Origin: Alphaproteobacteria bacterium
GTDB lineage: Bacteria; Pseudomonadota; Alphaproteobacteria; Rickettsiales; JABCZZ01
NCBI GenBank assembly: GCA_013288335.1
Contig: JABDCC010000001.1
Location: forward strand, 1 to 64,000
DNA length: 64,000 bases
Direction: 5' to 3'
A program made the position numbers and the translations under genes. The notes beneath the pieces were generated by a model. The model was not told the origin of the DNA, searched no databases, and saw nothing but the letters and a program-made list of their open reading frames with translations. This document shows positions 1-7,632 of this stretch, piece after piece. Position 1 is the stretch's first letter. Each line of letters starts with the position of its first letter.

Positions 1-329
1 GCATTGCGTACAATCGGGGTAATGAGTCCGCCGTCGGTTGCAACCGCTACTGAAATATCGACGTTATTAAAACGTAATATTGCTTCATCCGTCCACATGG
101 CGTTGGCGCCGGGGATACGTTTTAAACCAAGCGCCGCCGCTTTGATAATCAAATCGTTTACCGAAAGTTTGTAAGCGGCCTTACCGTCTTTTCCGGCGAT
201 GATTTCCGCTTCGGTATTGAGCTCTTTTCGCACCTCGAGAAGTTTGTCGAGTTCAATAGAAACGGTGAGATAGAAATGTGGAACGAATTGCTTGGATTCG
301 GTGAGGCGTTTGGCGATCACTTTGCGCAT
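1..329 (-). CDS. Pyruvate dehydrogenase E2 (dihydrolipoamide acetyltransferase), partial, 5' end disrupted
   Basis: The translation (reverse strand) starts MRKVIAKRLTESKQ and continues through VPHFYLTV, VNDLIIKAAALGLKR and DISVAVATDGGLITP. These are hallmark blocks of the 2-oxoacid dehydrogenase acyltransferase catalytic domain, which moves the acetyl group from lipoate to CoA. The gene runs off the left edge, so the HxxxD active-site block lies outside the window. Upstream of the ATG at 329 the frame continues with linker-like SLPNNN and then reads unrelated residues until an in-frame TGA at 408-410. No lipoyl or E3-binding domain is encoded there. The gene is therefore cut short at its 5' side, misassembled, or encodes a catalytic domain alone. 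Family assignment is firm; the start is not. Confidence 0.75.
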   Translation of the reverse strand, partial: MRKVIAKRLTESKQFVPHFYLTVSIELDKLLEVRKELNTEAEIIAGKDGKAAYKLSVNDLIIKAAALGLKRIPGANAMWTDEAILRFNNVDISVAVATDGGLITPIVRN

Positions 330-528
330 ATTATTGTTAGGAAGTGACACTCTCCGTGGATCACCGTGTGGTAGATGGTGCACTTGGTGCTGAGTTTTTG
401 AGCGCTTTCAAGCGTTACATAGAAAACCCAAGTCTCCTGTTAGTTTAACTTTCCCCATTGCTTTTGCTTGACTGCTGTAAATCATTGTTTTATCGTCACT
501 GGCAATGGAACTATAAAAGGGCTTTATC

Positions 529-873
529 TTGAGCAAACTTTCCGCCTCTGAGCAAATTATTGCTGAAAAAACCGTTTGCATACTTTTGGTGCGCGGCGAA
601 AATCCTGAATCAAACCCCATTTATGCTTATGTCGCCGTTCGCGCTGACAAGCTGGAGTCATTCATGGAAGCGCAGAAAAGCGGCACATTTTATCCCGAAG
701 ATTTCGGTGTAATTATCGAAGCAGGCGAAGGCGAGCCTTCCGACGAAGTGCGCAAGAAAATGGAAACGGAATATGGCTTCAACCACCAGGTTATGGTGGA
801 TATTCCAAACGCCGAAAAAGCCCATGAAATCACCACAAACTTAAAACCCCAGCTTGACGAAGACGACGAATAA
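529..873 (+). CDS. Small acidic protein of unknown function (copy 1 of a paralogous pair)
   Basis: This 114-residue protein has a TTG start at 529, preceded by AAAGG at 516-520. It has no signal peptide or membrane segment, and its tail is acidic (ends DEDDE). It matches the 101-residue protein at 40146-40451 across most of its length. Shared blocks are a hydrophobic V/MCxLxV strand, YAYVA, DK, an FG pair, G-x-G-(x)-EP and ME-x-x-Y. That pattern suggests a compact alpha/beta fold. Each copy sits next to an unrecognised membrane protein. I do not recognise the family and assign no function. Confidence 0.7.
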   Translation: MSKLSASEQIIAEKTVCILLVRGENPESNPIYAYVAVRADKLESFMEAQKSGTFYPEDFGVIIEAGEGEPSDEVRKKMETEYGFNHQVMVDIPNAEKAHEITTNLKPQLDEDDE

Positions 874-980
874 GGTAGGGGATTAGGCGGTGGGCTTTGG
901 GCATTAGGGCTTTATGTTCCTGATTGTTCTTTGTTTTTTCCAATCACTAGTCCCTAAGGCCTAATCCCTAGCCCCTCCCG
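874..980. repeat. Long imperfect inverted repeat between two unknown genes
   Basis: AGGGGATTAGG (877-887) pairs with CCTAATCCCT (960-969), and ATTAGGG (903-909) pairs with CCCTAA (952-957). The arms are nested around a T-rich loop of about 40 bases. The structure lies 1 base after the stop of the small acidic gene and could act as a terminator or be a dispersed palindromic repeat. No U-tract follows the outer stem, so a repeat element is at least as likely. Confidence 0.55.
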
Positions 981-1057
981 TCTTGTAACACAATCTTCAC
1001 ACTAAATTGCCCAAGATTTGCTAGAATGATGGCATATGGGTTATTGTAAGGAAGATC

Positions 1058-1723
1058 ATGGCGGTTAAGTTTAGTCAGAATGCCAGAATTGCCACGACAG
1101 TTTTCGGTTCAGAAATTGTCGGAGGGTTTCTTATTACCCCGGGCGTTATATATTGTGCAGAAAATTTTCTGCCCCATCAGATGGATTGGTTGAAGAGAAT
1201 TTTTGCCAAATATATTGTTGAGCCCCACGAAGAAACATTCGAGAAGTTTGCCAGCCATATCATCAAAGAGAGTGACGAGCAGGAAAAACAAGATCGCCAA
1301 GAGCGCATAAATAATGGCGAAAAAGTGGAGCCGGAAGGCCCTAAACCCGTTACTAAAGGTGATCGTTGTTACAGAATTGCCGATGGACTCGTAAAGGCCC
1401 TGCTTGCAACCGGGGTGGATTTGCTTGCAACTCTCGGAATACTAGGCATATTGAATAAGAAATTAAATGCCGGTATTAAGCCTGCGCGTACAGCATTTAC
1501 GGATGCCTCAGTGCATTTAGGCGCCATGGCAGCGATGCCAACGATATTTGCCAGACAATCTGCGTGGATGTGTAAACGCGTATCGAATATGCTCCAGAAA
1601 GTATTCGGCATGGAAAAGAAAAACGCAGACAATTTTGCTACCTCCTCTATTTACGTGGGAATTCCTGGCCTTGCTGGTATGGGCGCATCACTTGCGGTTG
1701 CCCATAGCAGTGCCACCCGATGA
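1058..1723 (+). CDS. Unknown membrane-associated protein
   Basis: This 221-residue protein starts with ATG and has AAGGA-type bases a few positions upstream. Hydrophobic stretches occur near residues 15-35 (FGSEIVGGFLITPGVIYC), 112-132 (ALLATGVDLLATLGILGIL) and near the C-terminus (YVGIPGLAGMGASLAVA). They are separated by a highly charged segment at about 60-100 rich in E, K and R. No known domain is recognised. It follows the small acidic protein at 529-873. The same kind of neighbour relationship occurs at 39317-40451, so the two may work together, but this is inference. Confidence 0.65.
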   Translation: MAVKFSQNARIATTVFGSEIVGGFLITPGVIYCAENFLPHQMDWLKRIFAKYIVEPHEETFEKFASHIIKESDEQEKQDRQERINNGEKVEPEGPKPVTKGDRCYRIADGLVKALLATGVDLLATLGILGILNKKLNAGIKPARTAFTDASVHLGAMAAMPTIFARQSAWMCKRVSNMLQKVFGMEKKNADNFATSSIYVGIPGLAGMGASLAVAHSSATR

Positions 1724-1812
1724 GCGTTTTTCAAGGTTTGACAGGGTTTGCGCAATGCGGTATTGATAGTGATAATCTCTATATTATTTGAATCTTCCAA
1801 CCAGAGCAACGC

Positions 1813-2808
1813 ATGAGCGAGCCACAATTTCCTGTCCATAATACATTCCAAGAGGCTGCACCTAAACCTGCTGCACGCAAACCTGGTCATGTGATTATTG
1901 TGGGCAATGAAAAAGGCGGCTCCGGCAAAACCACGACCACCATGCATCTGATTGTAGCATTGCTTCGCCTCGGCTTTACCGTGGGCAGTATGGATATCGA
2001 CGCGCGTCAGAGAAGCTTGTCGCGCTATATAGAAAACCGCCGCCAGACGATTGCTAAAGAAAACCAGCCGCTGCCTTTGCCGCATCATATTATTATCCAG
2101 AAAAGCCCGTTTAATATGCTGCAGGAAGTGGAAACCGACGAGCGCGAAAGATTCATTAAAGGCTTGGCGCGTATTTATTATTCCAATGATTTTGTCGTGA
2201 TTGATACACCGGGAAGTGATACCTATCTCTCGCGTTTAGCACACTCTTTTGCCGATACGGTGATTACCCCGATTAACGACAGCTTCGTGGATTTGGATGT
2301 ACTTGCCAATGTCGATGGCCAGACCATGAAAATCGTAAAGCCGAGCATCTATAGTGAAATGATGTGGGAGCAGAAACTGGCACGCGCTAAGCGCGATGGC
2401 GGGTCGATTGAGTGGATAGTGATGCGCAACCGTTTAAGCAATATCGACGCACGCAATAAACGCCATATGACCTCGGTGCTCAATGAACTCTCCCGCCGTA
2501 TTGGTTTCCGTGTTGCGCCCGGTTTTGGTGAGCGTGTTATTTTCCGTGAGATGTTCTTACAAGGTTTGACCGTGCTTGATATTATGGACGGAAGAACCAC
2601 TAGCGCGAGTATCTCGCTTTCGCATGTGGCTGCTCGTCAGGAAGTACGTGATTTGTTAAAGACACTCCAGATTCCGGTGATTGATGATCGCGTCAACCAA
2701 CTGCGCAACGTACAGCAGCAAGAAGCTGATAATCAAGCGGCTGCTGAGGCGAGAGCAGAAAGCGACGCAGAAGGCCCTGCGCAAAGATTAAGCGAAGCTG
2801 CGGGTTAG
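1813..2808 (+). CDS. mipZ: MipZ, ParA-family division-site positioning ATPase
   Basis: A deviant Walker A motif, NEKGGSGKTTTTMH, lies near residues 32-45. It is followed by the MipZ-type DIDARQRSLSRYIENR segment and by VVIDTPGSD as the Walker B region. Later blocks SFVDLDVL, WIVMRNRLS and ERVIFREMFLQGLTVLD also fit MipZ. In Caulobacter, MipZ binds the ParB/parS complex, forms a polar gradient and inhibits FtsZ, so that the ring forms at midcell. The 331-residue length includes a disordered Ala/Glu-rich C-terminal tail beyond about residue 290. The gene stands alone on the plus strand and converges on the next gene with only 4 bases between stops. MipZ is typical of Alphaproteobacteria and supports that placement. 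Confidence 0.9.
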   Translation: MSEPQFPVHNTFQEAAPKPAARKPGHVIIVGNEKGGSGKTTTTMHLIVALLRLGFTVGSMDIDARQRSLSRYIENRRQTIAKENQPLPLPHHIIIQKSPFNMLQEVETDERERFIKGLARIYYSNDFVVIDTPGSDTYLSRLAHSFADTVITPINDSFVDLDVLANVDGQTMKIVKPSIYSEMMWEQKLARAKRDGGSIEWIVMRNRLSNIDARNKRHMTSVLNELSRRIGFRVAPGFGERVIFREMFLQGLTVLDIMDGRTTSASISLSHVAARQEVRDLLKTLQIPVIDDRVNQLRNVQQQEADNQAAAEARAESDAEGPAQRLSEAAG

Positions 2809-2812
2809 CGTG

Positions 2813-3682
2813 CTACGCAAATCTGGAATTATATTTTTCCACGCTCTTAAGAAATAGCCGTAAATCTAGGGGTGTTTTATCCAGTGGAATATTGTTACCC
2901 ATTTCTGTGCGGATTTTCTTTACCCCTTTAAACTGAATATTTTGTATTCTTCTGCCCACGTCTTCACCGGTTTCCGGCATTTTAGCAACCACTTGTGCTG
3001 CTAATAACTTTGCCTGAAGCTGATCGAATAATGGGTGCTCTTCGTTAATAGAAAGCTCGCTGAATAAACCAAAATCTGCAACAGCTTCAAAACTATTATA
3101 AGATTCGAGAGATGTTTTATTGTGGGCGTGGATATCAACAAGGTTAAGAACTTTACCGTCCAATAAAATATTTCCCCAATGAATGTCGGCCGCAATGCCT
3201 TTGTCTGTCAAATAATTGATGTTTTCAAAGAGCTTCACAAAGCTTTCAACGGGCAATTTATTGAGAGTTTTTAAGATAGATGTGGCTGCTTTTTCTTTCT
3301 TACGAATAATCAGGTCACGATTAGAAGAATCATCTTCAGAAATACCTGCCTTCGTAAGATAACTTTTATATTTATCAATAAAACGCGCGTCTAAAGAGGT
3401 GCCAGAAACTTTGGAAATAATCTCAAATCCATCACCGCGCAATAATGCTTGGCCGAAATTTCTGCCACACAGATGTACAGGGTAAAGGGAAGAAGTCTCT
3501 TCAAGTCTCTTTTTAAATTCTTCGACAGATATATGATCGAGTTTAAGCAGATAATCATCAAGCCCTGGAAGGGAATAGATTGTAGAATTTTCTATAGATT
3601 CAATATCATTATTACTTGATGCATAAGGCTCCGCCTCCACCGCTTGCAATAATAGCTCTTTAATAGTATCTGATTCTGTCAT
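2813..3682 (-). CDS. Divergent protein-kinase/APH-like protein
   Basis: This 289-residue soluble protein has no recognised full-length family. The segment around residues 163-185 reads IAADIHWGNILLDGKVLNLVD. It has the spacing of a kinase catalytic loop: D166-x-H168-x-x-N171, followed by a short strand and D183 in the DFG position, as in aminoglycoside phosphotransferases and other atypical kinases. An upstream segment (FEIISKVSGTSLDARF, about 86-101) looks like the hinge of the same fold. The glycine-rich loop and lysine are not obvious. The gene is monocistronic, AT-richer than its neighbours and convergent with mipZ. The substrate is unknown, and a catalytically weak or pseudokinase form is possible. 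Confidence 0.5.
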   Translation of the reverse strand: MTESDTIKELLLQAVEAEPYASSNNDIESIENSTIYSLPGLDDYLLKLDHISVEEFKKRLEETSSLYPVHLCGRNFGQALLRGDGFEIISKVSGTSLDARFIDKYKSYLTKAGISEDDSSNRDLIIRKKEKAATSILKTLNKLPVESFVKLFENINYLTDKGIAADIHWGNILLDGKVLNLVDIHAHNKTSLESYNSFEAVADFGLFSELSINEEHPLFDQLQAKLLAAQVVAKMPETGEDVGRRIQNIQFKGVKKIRTEMGNNIPLDKTPLDLRLFLKSVEKYNSRFA

Positions 3683-3722
3683 GCCTATAACAATACCTTA
3701 AAATCCTTTATAAATTATTAAC

Positions 3723-5102
3723 ATGCACTCGTTTCACCCCTCTATTTTGCGCGAATATGATATACGCGGCGTTGTCGGCGAAACGCTTTCAGCAGCAGAT
3801 GCCTATGCTATAGGCCGCACTTTTGCGAGTTTTAAGCCGGATTGGCAGGGGAAATCCCCTAAAATAGCGGTTGGGCGTGACGGTAGAATGAGCTCGCCTG
3901 AGCTTGCTAAGGCTTTGATTCAAGGCCTAAATGAAGCGGGGGCGGATGTGGTGGAAATAGGTGTTGGGCCAACGCCCATGCTTTATTTTGCCGTGTGTGC
4001 TGAGAAGCTTGACGGCGGCATCATGGTGACCGGCTCACATAACCCACCGACCCATAACGGCTTTAAATTCATGTTAGGCCGTAAAGCTTTTTACGGCGAA
4101 GATATTAAAAAGCTGGGTGTTATCGCGGAAAAAGGTGAATATTTTTCCGGCAGTGGCAAAGTTACCCAGAAAAATATTGAGCCGGAATATGTGAGCGTAC
4201 TGCTTAAGGCTTATGAATCCAAACGCCCATTAAAAGTCGCGTGGGATGCAGGTAATGGTGCAGCAGGCCAGGTGATGAAATCACTCACCGAGTAACTTCC
4301 GGGCGAGCATATTGCATTATTTGCTGAAATTGACGGCAAATTTCCCAATCACCACCCTGATCCATCGGTTGCCAAAAATTTGCAGGATTTAATTCATACG
4401 GTGCGTGAAAAGAAATGCGATGTCGGTCTTGCCTTTGATGGTGACGGCGATCGCATAGGCGTGGTCGATGAGCTTGGCGAAATCATCTGGGGTGATCAAT
4501 TGCTTGCGCTTTATGCTGCGGAAGTTTTAGCTGCCAATAAGGGTGCCACTATTATTGCCGATGTCAAAGCAAGCCAAATGCTGTTTGATGAAATTGCGCG
4601 CATGGGAGGCAAGCCAGTCATGTGGAAAACCGGGCACTCGCTGATTAAAACAAAAATGGCGGAAACCGGCGCACTGATTGCCGGTGAGATGAGCGGGCAC
4701 ATGTTCTTTGCTGATAAATATTTTGGTTATGATGACGGCCTTTACGCAGCCGTGCGCTTGCTATCACTGCTTGCAAACAGCCCCGAAAAACTCTCGGATT
4801 TACGTAAAAGATTACCGCAAACATGTGCAACTCCTGAGATGCGCATTGAGTGCGAGGAGTCACGCAAATTCATAATTATTGAAGAAGTCGCCGCACGGCT
4901 TAAAAAAGCGAATGCAAAGTTTAGCGATGTAGACGGTGTGCGCGTGATGAACGAAGATGGTTGGTGGCTGCTGCGTGCCTCAAACACGCAAGCGGTGCTC
5001 GTTGCACGCTGTGAGTCCTCTTCGGAAGCAGGCCTTAAACGTCTAGAACAAAGCCTGAAAAACGAACTTTCCGCAAGTGGCGTTGATTTAGCCGCTGCCT
5101 GA
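3723..5102 (+). pseudogene. Phosphomannomutase/phosphoglucomutase interrupted by one in-frame TAA
   Basis: The complete alpha-D-phosphohexomutase family is present in a single frame of about 459 codons. Codon 191 (4293-4295) is TAA. The first part carries the phosphoserine loop VTGSHNPPTHNGF (S105). The second carries the Mg-binding loop FDGDGDRIG, the sugar-binding GEMSGHMFF and the phosphate-binding [10 protein letters not shown]. Around the stop the protein reads [17 protein letters not shown], exactly where homologues continue, so no bases are lost. The stop separates the catalytic serine from the metal site, so neither half should work alone. A single substitution (for example from CAA, AAA or GAA) or a sequencing error explains it. 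The intact enzyme would supply mannose-1-P or glucose-1-P for polysaccharide synthesis. Confidence 0.85.
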
Positions 5103-5196
5103 TTTCGGCTCCTCCATATTTTTGGTATGGTATTCCCAGTATTTTTCTCGTACAATTTCGCTTATGGAGTGATGTAGTCATAACCACTTGGAATGT

Positions 5197-6657
5197 ATGA
5201 ATAAGACTGATTCTTATAGTAAGACAGGACTTTTTGCCAAGTATAAACACACCCCATTTTTCTGCGAATTACTAACCCGCCTTGCCTCGGGCGATTCTCA
5301 GCTTCAGAGGCTTTTTAACAAACTCGATACGATGAACGGTGCGGCGCTCGCCACGCGTTCGCGCGATATGCATCAGGAGCTCTACCAGCAGGGCATCACC
5401 TTTGCGGTTTATTCGGAGAATGAAAGTACTGACCGCGTTTTGCCGGTGGATATTATTCCGCGCGCAATTACCGCGCAGGAATGGCACATATTGGAAGCGG
5501 GCATATTACAAAGGGCTCGAGCGCTCAACATGTTCCTGCATGATATTTATCATGAACAGCGCATCTTAAAAGATGGCGTCATCCCGCAAAATCTTGTTCT
5601 GAACAACAGCTATTACCGCAAAGAAATGCAGGGCATCGATGTGCCGGGCGGGGTATATGTCCATATATGCGGTATTGATTTAATCCGTGATGAAGACGGA
5701 ATATTTAAGGTGCTCGAAGATAATGCGCGCATTCCTTCCGGTGTTTCTTACGTGATCAATAACCGCAGAATTATGCTTCGGCTTTTCCCGGATATCATGT
5801 CGCTGGTCGATGTGCAGTCGGTCGAAGAATACGGCCAGAATCTGCGTATTGCACTCAGCGAAGTAAAGCCCAAAAATGCGCAAGACCCCCGCATTGTTTT
5901 GCTCTCACCCGGCATGTATAATTCCGCCTATTTCGAGCATGTGTTCCTCGCGCAGGAAATGGGTGTGCCGTTGGTGGAAGGCGGAGATTTAATCGTTAAA
6001 GACGATGTCGTCTATATGAGAACGACATCTGGCTTAGAGCGTGTCGATGTAATTTATCGCCGCGTGGATGATAACTTTCTCGACTCGGAAGTGTTTTATC
6101 GTGGCAGCACACTGGGTGTTTCCGGCATCATGCGCGCCTACCGCAAAGGCAATGTAACGATTGCAAACGCTATCGGCACGGGTGTTGCCGATGATAAAGC
6201 GGTCTATGCCTATATGCCGCGTGCCATCCAATATTATTTGGGTGAAGAAGCAATACTTCCCAACGTCAAAACTTTCATCTGTGCCGAAAGAGAATCATTG
6301 CAATATACGCTCGATAATTTGCATGAACTTGTCGTAAAGCCGGTAGGCGAAAGCGGTGGTTATGGTATGATAATTGGTCCTACTGCCACCACAAAGGAAT
6401 TACAGGATTTCCGTAAGAAACTCCTTGCTGATCCAGCAAATTACATCAGTCAGCCCGTAATGAAACTCTCAGTATCGCCTACACTTATTGACGAAGGGAT
6501 CGAGCCGCGTCACGTAGATTTTCGCCCCTTTGTGGTAACCGGCGCAAAAAGCTGGGTACTGCCGGGAGGGCTTACAAGGGTTGCGCTCAAGCGTGGCTCA
6601 CTCATCGTGAATTCCTCCCAGGGCGGCGGCTCAAAAGATACGTGGGTACTCAGATGA
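5197..6657 (+). CDS. Circularly permuted ATP-grasp amidoligase (DUF404/DUF407 family)
   Basis: The blocks RARALNMFLHDIYHEQRIL, VYVHICGIDLIRDEDG, LEDNARIPSGVSYV, NAIGTGVADDKAVYAYMP and VVKPVGESGGYGM are diagnostic of the circularly permuted ATP-grasp ligases usually annotated DUF404/407/CP_ATPgrasp. They are predicted to form amide bonds with ATP. The ATG at 5197 is preferred; a TTG at 5188 is in frame. The gene overlaps the alpha-E gene by the ATGA arrangement (stop 6655-6657), so the two are translationally coupled. Comparative work by Aravind and colleagues on amidoligases links this trio to peptide synthesis or protein tagging. The product is unknown. Confidence 0.9.
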   Translation: MNKTDSYSKTGLFAKYKHTPFFCELLTRLASGDSQLQRLFNKLDTMNGAALATRSRDMHQELYQQGITFAVYSENESTDRVLPVDIIPRAITAQEWHILEAGILQRARALNMFLHDIYHEQRILKDGVIPQNLVLNNSYYRKEMQGIDVPGGVYVHICGIDLIRDEDGIFKVLEDNARIPSGVSYVINNRRIMLRLFPDIMSLVDVQSVEEYGQNLRIALSEVKPKNAQDPRIVLLSPGMYNSAYFEHVFLAQEMGVPLVEGGDLIVKDDVVYMRTTSGLERVDVIYRRVDDNFLDSEVFYRGSTLGVSGIMRAYRKGNVTIANAIGTGVADDKAVYAYMPRAIQYYLGEEAILPNVKTFICAERESLQYTLDNLHELVVKPVGESGGYGMIIGPTATTKELQDFRKKLLADPANYISQPVMKLSVSPTLIDEGIEPRHVDFRPFVVTGAKSWVLPGGLTRVALKRGSLIVNSSQGGGSKDTWVLR

Positions 6658-7616
6658 GTGATGTAAAAGTAGCAAAAAATTCATTTCTCTCGCACTATGC
6701 TTCGTCGATTTTTTGGCTTAGCCGGTATTTAGAGCGCGTCGAAAATTTAACGAGTTTACTAGATGTTACTTATAGTTTTTCCGCCGCCAGTAAAAATGCA
6801 CAAAACTGGCAATCCATGCTGGCGCTTCACTGCGATGAGGAAGATTTTGCCACGCGTTATAATGTGGTCACGGCTGAAAATGTTATAAGATTTTATTTCA
6901 CCGATGAAAAAAACAGTAACTCCATTATTTCAGCACTTTCTTCAGCACGCATTAATGCCAGCAAGCTGCGTCCCGTCATCAGCACAGAAATGTGGCGGCA
7001 GATAAGCAATTTGCACCGCGAAGTGACAGAGCTTGTGAAGACTATCATCGCTCCGCAGGATTTGTGGCACATTCTTGCCAATGTGCGCAGACAATGCCAG
7101 ATGCTTGCCGGAAGTTCTGAAGCGGGACTCTACCGCGATCAAGGATGGTATTTTTATATGATTGGCAAGAATATAGAGCGAGCTGATCAAACGACGCGGC
7201 TTATCGACATCAAATACCATTTGTTGCTGCCAACCGATCAGGTGGTAGGCTCCACCATCGACAGCGCGCAGTGGTTTTCGGTACTGCGTGCAGCGGGCGG
7301 ATACCATGCGTTTCGCCGTGAATATCCATATGTGATAAGTCCGGCAACGGTTGCCGGATTTTTATTGCTGGATCGTAGGTTTCCGCGCTCGGTTGCGACT
7401 TCGATTGATACGCTGAGTTATGCATTTTATAAATTAAACCGTAATTTTGGTTTAACCAAAATAAAAGAGATTACCGAGCTTAATGAAAAACTGGCAGAGC
7501 AATTGCGCGAAGACAACATACAGTCCATTATCGCCAGAGGATTGCATGAATATCTGGACAATATACAGTTGCATCTGATTAAAGTTTCCGATCATATTTC
7601 AGAAAATTTCTTTTAA
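6654..7616 (+). CDS. Alpha-E domain protein, partner of the ATP-grasp ligase
   Basis: The protein begins MSDVKVAKNSFLSHYASSIFWLSRYLERVENLTSLLDV. It is an all-helical alpha-E (DUF403) domain protein of about 320 residues, with the conserved SIFWLSRYLER and FYMIGKNIERADQTTRLID blocks. ATG 6654 overlaps the previous stop. An in-frame GTG at 6642 is possible but less likely. The family always travels with circularly permuted ATP-grasp and transglutaminase-like proteins and is thought to act in the same peptide-modification pathway. Its own activity is not established. Confidence 0.85.
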   Translation: MSDVKVAKNSFLSHYASSIFWLSRYLERVENLTSLLDVTYSFSAASKNAQNWQSMLALHCDEEDFATRYNVVTAENVIRFYFTDEKNSNSIISALSSARINASKLRPVISTEMWRQISNLHREVTELVKTIIAPQDLWHILANVRRQCQMLAGSSEAGLYRDQGWYFYMIGKNIERADQTTRLIDIKYHLLLPTDQVVGSTIDSAQWFSVLRAAGGYHAFRREYPYVISPATVAGFLLLDRRFPRSVATSIDTLSYAFYKLNRNFGLTKIKEITELNEKLAEQLREDNIQSIIARGLHEYLDNIQLHLIKVSDHISENFF

Positions 7617-7632
7617 ATAAACAGAGGCGACA

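Noticed and set aside
4380..5102. Separate gene starting at TTG 4380
   Set aside because: It is the second half of the phosphomannomutase in the same frame as the first half, with conserved residues continuing right through the stop; not an independent gene.
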